From the NCBI GenBank assembly GCA_020049495.1, contig JAIFKU010000117.1:1-39157 (forward strand): a stretch of DNA of 39,157 nucleotides. The letters run 5' to 3'. Made by a program: the position numbers and the translations under genes. The notes under the pieces are model-generated. The model had not been told where the DNA came from. It saw only the letters and a program-made list of their open reading frames with translations, and did no database searches. The DNA comes from Accumulibacter sp. GTDB taxonomy: Bacteria > Pseudomonadota > Gammaproteobacteria > Burkholderiales > Rhodocyclaceae. Shown here piece by piece: positions 23,940 to 31,943 of this stretch; the first letter of the stretch is position 1; the number at the start of each line of letters is the position of its first letter.

Positions 23940-24800
23940 ATGGCTGAAAAACATATTGTCGATTTCAAGTTCGGACTCTTCTGCGACGTCCTGAACGCCC
24001 ATTCCTATGACAGTCTGCATCGGCACGACGAAATCGAAATTCTCTTCTTCCCGAACAGGAATCCCACCACAGTCCGGTTCGGCGCACAGATTATCGAGAT
24101 ACAGCCCGAGCAAACAGTCTTGTTCTGGGGCGCGATCCCCCATCAGCTCATGCATATTGGAGAGGAAAACCTTCAGTACTGGGTAGCGCTGCCCCCGGAA
24201 ACCTTCCTCTACTTCGATCTTTCGCCTTCAATCGTACGTGATGTGATGAACGGAAAAATCCTTGTGGAGTCGGATCAGGAATTGCGCTCGATCGACCTGG
24301 CGTCCTATCCGGTATGGAAGCGCGAAGCGTCCAGTTTGCAGCAGGATGTGCGCCAAACCCTGCTGATGTCTCTGGAATCGCGGCTTCGGCGCTTCCGCCC
24401 CATGGCGGCATCCGCGGATTCACTCCACCCGCCGCAACCAAAGCTTCTGGTTCACAAAAACAAGAATGCCTTCAAGAGCATGTACGATTACATCACGCTC
24501 AATTTCCGCAACCCAATCGATGTGAAATCGATCGCGAAAGCGGCAGGGCTTCATCCAAATTACGCGATTTCACTGTTCAAGGAGAAATGCGGAATCAACA
24601 TCAGTACCCTGATCACCATGCTCCGTGTCTATGAAGCGCAGCGGCTGATCCTCACCACGGATCAGAAAATAGTCGATATCGCGATGGACACCGGATTCAA
24701 CTCGATGAGCAATTTTTACAAAAGCTTCAAGAAAGTCACGCACAAGAATCCGAGCGACTACCGCCAGGTGGTCTATCCTTCCCGGAGGAATTTCGCTTAG
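23940..24800 (+). CDS. AraC-family transcriptional regulator (MelR-like)
   Basis: A 286-residue regulator. The N-terminal half is a cupin-like effector domain with paired histidines (SLHRHDEIEILFF, residues 25-37). The C-terminal 100 residues hold the two AraC helix-turn-helix motifs, VKSIAKAAGLHPNYAISLFKE and IVDIAMDTGFNSMSNFYKSF, then KKVTHKNPSDYR. The sugar-sensing layout and motif style resemble MelR, an activator of melibiose uptake and use. It is divergent from the SDR gene across a 127-bp gap that must contain both promoters. It very likely activates the SDR-transaldolase-isomerase operon in response to a sugar. Confidence 0.88.
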   Translation: MAEKHIVDFKFGLFCDVLNAHSYDSLHRHDEIEILFFPNRNPTTVRFGAQIIEIQPEQTVLFWGAIPHQLMHIGEENLQYWVALPPETFLYFDLSPSIVRDVMNGKILVESDQELRSIDLASYPVWKREASSLQQDVRQTLLMSLESRLRRFRPMAASADSLHPPQPKLLVHKNKNAFKSMYDYITLNFRNPIDVKSIAKAAGLHPNYAISLFKEKCGINISTLITMLRVYEAQRLILTTDQKIVDIAMDTGFNSMSNFYKSFKKVTHKNPSDYRQVVYPSRRNFA

Positions 24801-24868
24801 CCTTTGAACGCGTCAATTGTGACTGCAATGGTTTTGAGAACCTTAGCGATCCCAGACCATTCAAATCG

Positions 24869-25870
24869 CTATGACCGCCTGAGCAGACGTGGATCTTCAA
24901 ACAGCGAGGCAATCTCGACCCGGTAGATGTCCGGGTTATCCGGAACCACGTACAGAACCGGTGTCATCAACTCCTCGAATATCCCGCGCAGACTGCGGGC
25001 TCCGGTCTTGTATTCGATGGCAATTTCTGAAATCTGCTCGAATACCTTGGGACCGATGCTGAGTTCCACGCCTTCGGCCTTGAAGATTTCCATGTACTGC
25101 CTGTAGATCGAGTTCTTCGGCACGCTCATAATCCTGACCAGCATCTCCTTGTTCAGGTTCTGGAAGTTGGCAATGATCGGCAGGCGGCCGGTGAATTCGG
25201 GGATCAGGCCGAATTCGAAGAGGTCGGTCGGTTTGACGCGCTTGTTGAGCCGGTCAAGGATATTCTGGTTGTCGTCGCCTGAAGTTGATATGAAACCAAA
25301 GCCGTGCGTCTTGGACATGATGTTCTCCAGCCCGACAAAGGCTCCGCCGCAAATGAACAGGATGTTGGTGGTGTCAATGTAACGGTTGTCCTTCAGCTTG
25401 ACCGGCGAACCTTCCATGATCTTCAGCAGGGCGTGCTGGACACTCTCGCCGGAGGTTACCCGTGCCTCGGTCTTGCTTGCCTTCAGCTTGTCGATTTCGT
25501 CGATGAAGACAATGCCATACTGCGCGTTTTCGACATTCCCGTCAGCCCTGTCGAGCAGGCGTTGCAATGTCGCCTCGATCTCCTCATTGACATACTTGGT
25601 CTGCGCCAGCGACGTGGCATCCGCCGTTACGAAAGGAACGCCAAGCATTCTTGAGAGGGTCTCGCAAACCAGTGTTTTCCCGGTCCCGGACGAACCGATG
25701 AGCAGCACGTTGCTCTTGGCAATGGCGCCGCTATTCAGTTGTACGGCCGAAATCTTCCGGTAATGCGAGTACACGGCAACCGCAAGCACCTTCTTGGCTT
25801 CGTCCTGGCCGATCACGTACTGGTCGAGATACTTCACAATCGAACTGGGTGTGGTTTCTTTGGGCAGCAA
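24869..25870 (-). CDS. ClpX-like AAA+ ATPase lacking ClpX hallmark elements
   Basis: A 333-residue AAA+ protein closest to ClpX, an unfoldase that feeds ClpP. Walker A GSSGTGKT is at 59-66, Walker B FIDEID at 122-127, the arginine finger at Arg229 (PEFTGRLPI) and sensor 2 TGARSLR at 289-295. Four ClpX features are changed. The N-terminal zinc-binding domain is absent. The pore motif GYVG reads KYVN (92-95). The RKH loop is shortened away (EGSPVKLKDNRYIDTT). The ClpP-docking IGF region reads HGFGF (189-193). There is no in-frame ATG. TTG at 25870 is chosen because GAGGGG lies six bases upstream; TTG at 25906 is an alternative adding 12 residues. It is divergent from nfeD-qmcA. A specialised unfoldase or remodeller is inferred. 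Confidence 0.85.
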   Translation of the reverse strand: MLPKETTPSSIVKYLDQYVIGQDEAKKVLAVAVYSHYRKISAVQLNSGAIAKSNVLLIGSSGTGKTLVCETLSRMLGVPFVTADATSLAQTKYVNEEIEATLQRLLDRADGNVENAQYGIVFIDEIDKLKASKTEARVTSGESVQHALLKIMEGSPVKLKDNRYIDTTNILFICGGAFVGLENIMSKTHGFGFISTSGDDNQNILDRLNKRVKPTDLFEFGLIPEFTGRLPIIANFQNLNKEMLVRIMSVPKNSIYRQYMEIFKAEGVELSIGPKVFEQISEIAIEYKTGARSLRGIFEELMTPVLYVVPDNPDIYRVEIASLFEDPRLLRRS

Positions 25871-26007
25871 GGTTATCCCCTCTTTCGTCAACAGGCCTGT
25901 TTTCAAGACAAACGCTATGGTATTCCGAATCAGTTGGTCATGGCGCGTGCAAGGTGCGGCTATGTTGCGCTATGCTCTGTCTTTTGGGCAGTCGCTGGAG
26001 GCTGAAA

Positions 26008-26448
26008 ATGTTCGAGTGGTGGCACTGGATAGTACTGGGATTGTGTCTGGCCATGACCGAACTGGCCGTACCTGCCTTTTTCATTGTCTGGTTCGGTATC
26101 GGTGCAATTGCTGTGGGAATCGTCCTCCTGGCACTACCCGATCTGGCCGTGGCAACACAGATGCTGTTTTGGGCGGGACTCTCCACTCTCCTCGTTGTCT
26201 TCTGGTTCCGCTATCTCAAGCCGCGCACGATCAGCGCCGTCGGCACTTCAGCCGCCCATGTGCGCGGTGAAGTCGGCGTCCTGGTCAGCGATCTGTGCCC
26301 TGATACGCGCGGCCAGGTACGTTTCCAGAAACCCGTACTCGGTTCGGACATCTGGGAGTGTTACGCAGCCACCCCAATCAAGGCCGGCGAGCGCGTGCGT
26401 ATCGTCGCCGTCGAAGGCAGTTACATCAAAGTGGAGGAAGCAAAATGA
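26008..26448 (+). CDS. NfeD-family membrane protein
   Basis: A 146-residue protein with two or three N-terminal membrane helices (MFEWWHWIVLGLCLAMTELA, then AIAVGIVLLAL and MLFWAGLSTLLVVFWF). A C-terminal OB-fold domain follows, with the NfeD pattern VRGEVGVLVSDLCP, GSDIWECYAAT and IKAGERVRIVAVEGSYIKVE. NfeD proteins partner SPFH/stomatin proteins in inner-membrane microdomains. A GGAGG element lies directly upstream of the ATG at 26008; a longer in-frame start would overlap the divergent clpX-like gene. The stop overlaps the qmcA start (ATGA), a coupled two-gene operon as in E. coli ybbJ-qmcA. Confidence 0.92.
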   Translation: MFEWWHWIVLGLCLAMTELAVPAFFIVWFGIGAIAVGIVLLALPDLAVATQMLFWAGLSTLLVVFWFRYLKPRTISAVGTSAAHVRGEVGVLVSDLCPDTRGQVRFQKPVLGSDIWECYAATPIKAGERVRIVAVEGSYIKVEEAK

Positions 26449-27305
26449 TCGGCATGACAATCACTTCAGTCGTATTCCTGGCCTTCGTTCTGGTCACCGT
26501 CGCCAAGGGGGTACGCATCATTCCCCAGGGTGAGGAATGGATCGTCCAGCGTCTGGGCAAGTATAGCCAGACGCTGCTGCCGGGCCTGCGTTTCATCATT
26601 CCCTATATCGACACCGTCGATTACAAGCTGACCACCAAGGACATCATCCTCGACGTGCAGGAGCAGGAAGTCATCACCCGCGACAACGCAGTCATCGTGG
26701 TCAACGCCATCGCGTTCATCAAGATCACCGACCCGGTGAAAGCGGTTTATGGCGTGCAGAACTACTCCGAGGCCATCCGCAACATGATCATGACTACCCT
26801 GCGCTCGATTGTCGGCGAGATGGAACTCGACCACGCGCTCTCGCAACGCGACATAATCAAGGCTCGCCTGAAAGCCGGTGTCGCCGATGAGGCGATGGAC
26901 TGGGGGCTTACCGTCAAGTCGGTGGAAATCCAGGACATCAAGCCGTCGCAATCCATGCAGCGCGCAATGGAATTGCAGGCTGCAGCCGAACGCGAACGGA
27001 AAGCGATGGTCACCCGCGCCGAAGGCGAGAAGCAGTCGATGATCCTGACCGCCGAGGCCCGTCTGGAATCAGCCAAACGCGATGCAGAAGCGCAGATCAT
27101 GCTGGCTGACGCCTCCTCGCAGGCGATCACCAAGGTCACCGGTGCCTTTGGCGAAAATGAACTGCCGATGCTCTATCTGCTGGGCGAGAAGTACATTACC
27201 AGCATTACCAAGTTGGCCGAATCACAAAACGCCAAGATGATCCTGTTGCCTGCCGATCTGCAAAACACGCTGCGCGGCCTGTTCCAGAAGCTGCCAAAAC
27301 CCTGA
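26445..27305 (+). CDS. qmcA: SPFH/stomatin-family protein, QmcA
   Basis: A 286-residue membrane-anchored protein. An N-terminal helix (MIGMTITSVVFLAFVLVTVA) leads into a complete SPFH band-7 domain (RIIPQGEEWIVQRLGKY, PGLRFIIPYIDTVDYK, ITRDNAVIVVNAIAFIKITD). A charged coiled coil follows (about 185-245: AAAERERKAMVTRAEGEKQS). These proteins form large membrane-associated cages and interact with FtsH-type proteolysis. GGAGG precedes the ATG, which overlaps the nfeD stop by four bases. It is the second gene of the nfeD-qmcA pair. Family membership is certain; its role in this organism is inferred from homologues. Confidence 0.94.
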   Translation: MIGMTITSVVFLAFVLVTVAKGVRIIPQGEEWIVQRLGKYSQTLLPGLRFIIPYIDTVDYKLTTKDIILDVQEQEVITRDNAVIVVNAIAFIKITDPVKAVYGVQNYSEAIRNMIMTTLRSIVGEMELDHALSQRDIIKARLKAGVADEAMDWGLTVKSVEIQDIKPSQSMQRAMELQAAAERERKAMVTRAEGEKQSMILTAEARLESAKRDAEAQIMLADASSQAITKVTGAFGENELPMLYLLGEKYITSITKLAESQNAKMILLPADLQNTLRGLFQKLPKP

Positions 27306-27339
27306 TACGGGAATACTGCAATGTTCAAAGGGAAATCGG

Positions 27340-28230
27340 TTGCCTGACAACAAACAACTCCTGCGCGGTTATCTGGCCGCTACCGCGACGCTGGTCATGT
27401 GGTCCGGTTTCTCCCTCATGTCGCGACTGGGCGGCAAGAGCATTCTGACACCCTACGACATCTTTGCCTTGCGCCTGATCACCGCCTCGCTGGTTCTCCT
27501 CCCTTTTGCCGGCAGCATGCTTCCGGGAGTCTGGCGCGACAGAAGGTTGTGGGTACTGACCTTCCTGTGCAGCCTGCTTTACTGCCCGCTGGCCTATAAC
27601 GGTTTCAAGTTTGCGCCGGCCTCGCACGGCGCAATTCTGCTCTCCGGCGTGCAGCCCTTGCTGATCAGCGTCGTGGTCTGGCTTATTGCAGGTACTCGAC
27701 CGAACCGGATGCGCTACTTGGGACTGGTGCTGATTTCAGCGGGTATCGTTTGTGCGGCCATGCCTTATTTCACCGAATGGTCGGCCGATTCAGTCTTTGG
27801 TGATTTTTTGATCCTGCTCTCGTCGATTCTGTGGGCTTTCTACGCCGTTCTTGCTGCGCGCTGGGGGTATTCCGTCTGGACTCAGACCCGCGCCGTGGCG
27901 TTCGGATCCGCTGTTGTCTATCTGCCCATTTATGCCTTATGGTTACCTAAACAACTTGCCGCCGCCCCGCTCTCAATGATTGTCATTCAGAGTGTATTTC
28001 AAGGCATCGTCGCAACAATACTGGCCATGCTGGCCTACCTGAAAACACTGGAACTTCTAGGCGCAGAGCGGGCAGCGGCCTTTCTGGCGCTGGTACCCAT
28101 CGTGGTCGGTATCGTTGCTATTCCGCTGCTTGATGAAGCTTTGACTGCCTGGCTGGCAACCGGAATTATTTTCGTCTCTCTGGGGTCGTATATTGCCTCG
28201 CGTTACGGCACCACTTCACAAAGGAGTTAA
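27340..28230 (+). CDS. DMT-superfamily (EamA) transporter
   Basis: A 296-residue inner-membrane permease with ten predicted helices forming two EamA repeats. The N-terminal repeat begins LLRGYLAATATLVMWSGFSLMSRLGG and has the typical GFKFAPASHGAILLSGVQPLL. The second includes AFYAVLAARWGYSV and ends LLDEALTAWLATGIIFVSLGSYIASR. Such proteins usually export or exchange amino acids or metabolites. The start is TTG at 27340 after AAAGGGAAA; no in-frame ATG exists until 20 codons later, inside the first helix. It precedes yqhD by 2 bp and the two are probably cotranscribed, which may point to export of an aldehyde-related product. The substrate is unknown. Confidence 0.87.
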   Translation: MPDNKQLLRGYLAATATLVMWSGFSLMSRLGGKSILTPYDIFALRLITASLVLLPFAGSMLPGVWRDRRLWVLTFLCSLLYCPLAYNGFKFAPASHGAILLSGVQPLLISVVVWLIAGTRPNRMRYLGLVLISAGIVCAAMPYFTEWSADSVFGDFLILLSSILWAFYAVLAARWGYSVWTQTRAVAFGSAVVYLPIYALWLPKQLAAAPLSMIVIQSVFQGIVATILAMLAYLKTLELLGAERAAAFLALVPIVVGIVAIPLLDEALTAWLATGIIFVSLGSYIASRYGTTSQRS

Positions 28231-28232
28231 GC

Positions 28233-29387
28233 ATGCAGAATTTCACCTTTTACAATCCGACACGCATTCTTTTCGGCTCCGGTCGCATCGCCGACCTCGC
28301 ACGGGAAATTCCGGCCAACGCGCGGGTGCTGATTACCTACGGTGGCGGCAGCATTGTCAAGGCCGGCACCCTGGCCGAAGTCAAGGCCGCGTTGGCCGGC
28401 TTTACGGTTTTTGAATTTGCCGGGATCGAACCCAACCCCACCTACGAAACGCTGATGCAGGCCGTTGAACTCGCTCGCCGGGAGCGCATTGACTTTCTTC
28501 TTGCCGTAGGCGGCGGTTCGGTAATTGACGGCACCAAGTTCATCGCTGCGGCCATTCCCTTTGTCGGCGACCCTTGGGACATCCTCGCCAAGCGCGCCAA
28601 GATTGGCAGCGCCATTCCTTTCGGCAGCGTGCTCACGCTCCCCGCCACCGGTTCCGAAATGAACAACGGCGCGGTAATCACCAAACGCATCAGCAACGAC
28701 AAGCTGGCGTTCATGAATCGCCTGCTCTTCCCCCGTTTTTCGCTGCTCGACCCGACCAAGACCTACACACTGCCTCCGCGCCAGGTTGCCAACGGAGTCG
28801 TTGACGCCTTTGTCCATATCACCGAGCAATATCTCACCTATCCCGACGATGCCAAGGTACAGGATCGTTTTGCCGAGGGACTGCTGCTCACGTTGATCGA
28901 AGAGGGTCCCAAAGCGCTGCAGACGCCGGAGGACTATGCCGTACGCGCCAACCTGATGTGGACAGCAACGCTGGCTCTGAACGGTCTGATCGGTGCCGGC
29001 GTGCCGAACGATTGGGCCACCCACATGCTCGGCCACGAACTCACCGCCCTGCACGGGCTAGACCACGCGCAGACGCTGGCCGTCGTTCTGCCGGCCATGC
29101 TGCAGGTCAGGCGTGAGGAGAAACGCGGAAAACTGCTGCAGTATGCCGACCGGATCTGGGGTCTGCGCGAGGGTGACGAGGAAACACGCATCGATCAGGC
29201 CATTGAACGGACCCGGCAGTTTTTTGAAGCGCTGCAGGTTCCGACGCGCCTGTCCGGCTATGGCATCGGCAAGGACGCCATTCCGGCGCTGCTCGCCCAA
29301 CTGGAACGACACGGCATGGTCGCGCTCGGCGAACACAGCGATCTCACGCTTGAGGGTTCACGCCGGGTGTTTGAACTCGCGGCCTGA
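28233..29387 (+). CDS. yqhD: NADPH-dependent aldehyde reductase, iron-containing ADH family (YqhD)
   Basis: A 384-residue cytoplasmic enzyme closely matching E. coli YqhD, which reduces short-chain aldehydes, methylglyoxal, glyoxal and lipid-peroxidation products with NADPH. Recognised segments are YNPTRILFGSGRI, the coenzyme motif LAVGGGSVIDGTKF, TLPATGSEMN, PPRQVANGVVDAFVH with its metal-binding Asp and His, and WATHMLGHELTALHGLDHAQ with the remaining metal-binding His residues. The GGGS pattern is the family's NADP-binding form. AAAGGAG precedes the ATG. It lies 2 bp after a DMT transporter. No YqhC-type regulator is adjacent. Confidence 0.95.
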   Translation: MQNFTFYNPTRILFGSGRIADLAREIPANARVLITYGGGSIVKAGTLAEVKAALAGFTVFEFAGIEPNPTYETLMQAVELARRERIDFLLAVGGGSVIDGTKFIAAAIPFVGDPWDILAKRAKIGSAIPFGSVLTLPATGSEMNNGAVITKRISNDKLAFMNRLLFPRFSLLDPTKTYTLPPRQVANGVVDAFVHITEQYLTYPDDAKVQDRFAEGLLLTLIEEGPKALQTPEDYAVRANLMWTATLALNGLIGAGVPNDWATHMLGHELTALHGLDHAQTLAVVLPAMLQVRREEKRGKLLQYADRIWGLREGDEETRIDQAIERTRQFFEALQVPTRLSGYGIGKDAIPALLAQLERHGMVALGEHSDLTLEGSRRVFELAA

Positions 29388-29402
29388 TGACGCTATCCCG
29401 GC

Positions 29403-29822
29403 TCAGGTACACCAGCTCAGCAGCAGAAGATAACCGCCAACCCCGAGGATGATGGTGCCCAGCACGTGCAGGATCGGCCGCCAATAGCCGATCTTGTACT
29501 GATGGCGCCCAGGAGCTCTGGACATGCGAGTTTCCTCCACCCAGTGGATGACCTCGCCCAGAGTAAAAACGCTGGCAATGACGAATATGAAGCAGCCGAT
29601 GATAATGGTCGCCAGTTGACCCTCTCCCGTCTTGCACGAGAAACCCATGCGCAGTTGGCCGCGCGTCAACGGATCGAATCCCGTCGCGAGGCGGATCCCG
29701 GCTACGGCAATCAGCAGCAGCACAAGAATGATGCCTACGTAAATCCAGAACTCACGGGTCCTGATGATCTGACCCAGGGTAATGAATTGCGTCTTTAGTT
29801 CCCGGAAAAAACCTGAAAACAT
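29403..29822 (-). CDS. Conserved membrane protein of unknown function
   Basis: A 139-residue protein with three membrane helices: about 25-48 (FWIYVGIILVLLLIAVAGI), 71-93 (TIIIGCFIFVIASVFTL) and 117-136 (ILHVLGTIILGVGGYLLLL). A basic loop (RMSRAPGRHQYKIGYWRP) separates the last two. Two Cys (FSCKTG and IIGCF) lie at the start of and inside the second helix. No family was recognised. It faces yqhD tail to tail and is divergent from ycaO, so it is transcribed alone. The clean helices and a GGAG upstream support a real gene. Confidence 0.7.
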   Translation of the reverse strand: MFSGFFRELKTQFITLGQIIRTREFWIYVGIILVLLLIAVAGIRLATGFDPLTRGQLRMGFSCKTGEGQLATIIIGCFIFVIASVFTLGEVIHWVEETRMSRAPGRHQYKIGYWRPILHVLGTIILGVGGYLLLLSWCT

Positions 29823-29974
29823 GGTACGCCGACTCCAGAAGAATCATTGCAAGGCACGGATTATTGCTATTGAAACACAGAACAATTGTACTCAACCACA
29901 ATACTTGCCACGACACCGCTATGCTGCTATACGCTTGATCATGCATATCCAGCACAACATTATCGGACTCAATC

Positions 29975-31714
29975 ATGCCCACCGAACACTTCATCACCGG
30001 TAAAGACGCATCCCTCGAAGCATCGATCAGCCGCATGCAGGAAAAACTGCTGCAGATTGGTTTCCACGTCGAGGAACGCTCCTGGCTTAACCCGGTGGAT
30101 GGCATCTGGTCCGTGCATGTGAGCGACCGTGACTGCCCGCTACTGTTCACCAACGGCAAGGGGGCATCTAAGCTGGCCGCACTGGCCAGCGCGCTCGGCG
30201 AGTTCTTCGAACGACTTTCCTGCAACTACTTCTGGACCCACTATTATCTCGGAAAAGCATTTGCCACGCAGCGCTTCACGCACTATCCGCAGGAGTGCTG
30301 GTTTCCCCCCGAGGAAAACGGCGAATGGCCGCAAAGGCTGTTAACGCCAGAGTTGCAGGCATTCTACAACCCTGAACTCAGCATCCCGGCTGAAATGCTG
30401 GTTGAACACAACTCCGGCAATGTCGAACGCGGAATCTGCGCCCTGCCCTTTATCCGCCACAACGACGGAATGCGCATCTGGTTCCCGGTCAACATCATTG
30501 GCAATCTTTATGTCAGCAACGGCATGTCGGCCGGCAACACCCAGGCCGAAGCGCGGACGCAGGCACTCTCCGAAATTGTTGAGCGCCACATCAAGTTCCG
30601 CATCATCAGCGAGGGAATTTGTCTGCCCGAAGTACCGAACGAGGTCATTGCCCGCTACCCGCCTATCGAAGCCGGTATAAACGCTCTGCGTGCAGCCGGG
30701 TTCGGCATTCTGGTTCGGGACGCATCGCTCGGCGGCCAGTATCCGGTAATGAATGTCACCCTGCTCAATCCCGAGGATCAGGGCTGTTTCTCTAGCTTTG
30801 GCGCCCATCCGCGCCTTGAGATCGCCCTTGAACGCGCGCTCACCGAACTGCTGCAAGGGCGTGCACTCGACGCGCTGGGCGGGTTTCCGGAGCCCGGTTT
30901 TGATCTGGAAGAGATAGCCAGTTCGCCGAACATCGAAATCCATTTCGTCGATTCAAGCGGAATCATCAGTTGGAACTTCCTCGGTGACACACCGGACTTC
31001 GATTTCTGTGACTGGAATTTCAGCAATTCGACGCTCGAAGATTACGCCTGGCTGGTCGAAACGATTCATGCCGAAGGCCACGAAATCTACATTGCCGACT
31101 ACACCCACCTCGGTGTTTATGCCTGCCGGATCATTGTCCCCGGAATGTCCGAGATCTATCCGATTGACGATCTGGAATACGAGAACAACAGTCTTGGCAA
31201 CACCATTCGCGAAGCCATCCTGTATCTGCCGGAACTCGACGACGAGGAATGCGAGGATCTGCTCGCTACGCTGAACGAATCCGGACTGGCCGACCAGCGC
31301 CTGGTCGCCGCCCTGATCGGTCTGGCACCCGATGCCGGGTCATTCTGGGAAGACCTGCGTGTCGGCGAACTGAAAACCCTGCTGGCACTGGCCAGCGGAA
31401 ACGAAGAGGCCACACGTGAAGGCTGTGACTGGATTCATTACTTTGCGCAAATCAACCCCGACCGCCGTCGTATCTACCGCTGCATCGAGAGCCTGCTCAA
31501 GCTGTTTGACTCAGGGGAATACGAGCCTTACCGCACCGTGCTGGAAAGCCTCTACGGCACAACAGCACTCGGCACGGCCGAAGCCCTGTTGTTGCGCGAA
31601 CAGCGCTTCTTCGGCATAGCGGCTCCCGGCAACGATCTCACAGGCTTCGCAATGCACCATCGACTGCTGGAGGCTTACGCCAAGGTGCACCGTCAATGCG
31701 CGCAAGGAAACTGA
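29975..31714 (+). CDS. ycaO: YcaO-domain protein (stand-alone, E. coli YcaO type)
   Basis: A 579-residue cytoplasmic protein resembling E. coli YcaO (586 residues). Residues 1-400 hold an OsmC-like start and the YcaO ATP-binding domain: GKGASKLAALASALGEFFERLSCNYFW, GMSAGNTQAEARTQALSEIVERHIK and PRLEIALERALTELLQGR supply the Glu and Arg residues that bind Mg-ATP. The C-terminal 150 residues are helical, tetratricopeptide-like. YcaO domains activate peptide amides with ATP; the E. coli protein is linked to beta-methylthiolation of ribosomal protein S12 with RimO. No RiPP precursor or E1-like partner is present, so a housekeeping role is favoured. The next gene starts 1 bp after its stop. Confidence 0.93.
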   Translation: MPTEHFITGKDASLEASISRMQEKLLQIGFHVEERSWLNPVDGIWSVHVSDRDCPLLFTNGKGASKLAALASALGEFFERLSCNYFWTHYYLGKAFATQRFTHYPQECWFPPEENGEWPQRLLTPELQAFYNPELSIPAEMLVEHNSGNVERGICALPFIRHNDGMRIWFPVNIIGNLYVSNGMSAGNTQAEARTQALSEIVERHIKFRIISEGICLPEVPNEVIARYPPIEAGINALRAAGFGILVRDASLGGQYPVMNVTLLNPEDQGCFSSFGAHPRLEIALERALTELLQGRALDALGGFPEPGFDLEEIASSPNIEIHFVDSSGIISWNFLGDTPDFDFCDWNFSNSTLEDYAWLVETIHAEGHEIYIADYTHLGVYACRIIVPGMSEIYPIDDLEYENNSLGNTIREAILYLPELDDEECEDLLATLNESGLADQRLVAALIGLAPDAGSFWEDLRVGELKTLLALASGNEEATREGCDWIHYFAQINPDRRRIYRCIESLLKLFDSGEYEPYRTVLESLYGTTALGTAEALLLREQRFFGIAAPGNDLTGFAMHHRLLEAYAKVHRQCAQGN

Positions 31715-31715
31715 C

Positions 31716-31940
31716 ATGACCTACGAGGACTATCTCGACGAAGTCGCCACGCTGCTCACCGAGATCTACACCTTGAGCGATGAGATGGCCATTGGCATCG
31801 TCATGCGTGCCCAGGCCGACGACTATTTCAGCGGGCACGACGACGATCCTTCAATCTGCACAGCGGAGCGTTCCGAACTGGATGCCCGTGCTGTCTTCCG
31901 GAAATACAAGCCGGTGAAAGGAACACCGGGACCAGCCTAA
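31716..31940 (+). CDS. Small acidic protein coupled to ycaO
   Basis: A 74-residue acidic soluble protein (MTYEDYLDEVATLL, TLSDEMAIGIVMRAQ, YFSGHDDDPSICTAE, ending VFRKYKPVKGTPGPA). Its ATG lies 1 bp after the ycaO stop with GGAAA upstream, so the two are cotranscribed and probably translationally linked. It has a helical N-terminal half, a His-Asp-rich loop and a basic tail. No known family was recognised. Position suggests a partner or regulator of YcaO, which is inference. A precursor peptide is unlikely because it has a single Cys and no leader-core pattern. Confidence 0.75.
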   Translation: MTYEDYLDEVATLLTEIYTLSDEMAIGIVMRAQADDYFSGHDDDPSICTAERSELDARAVFRKYKPVKGTPGPA

Positions 31941-31943
31941 AAC

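Noticed and set aside
31716-31940. RiPP precursor peptide beside ycaO
   Set aside because: It has one Cys, few Ser/Thr in the tail, no leader-core division, and no export or E1-like gene nearby.
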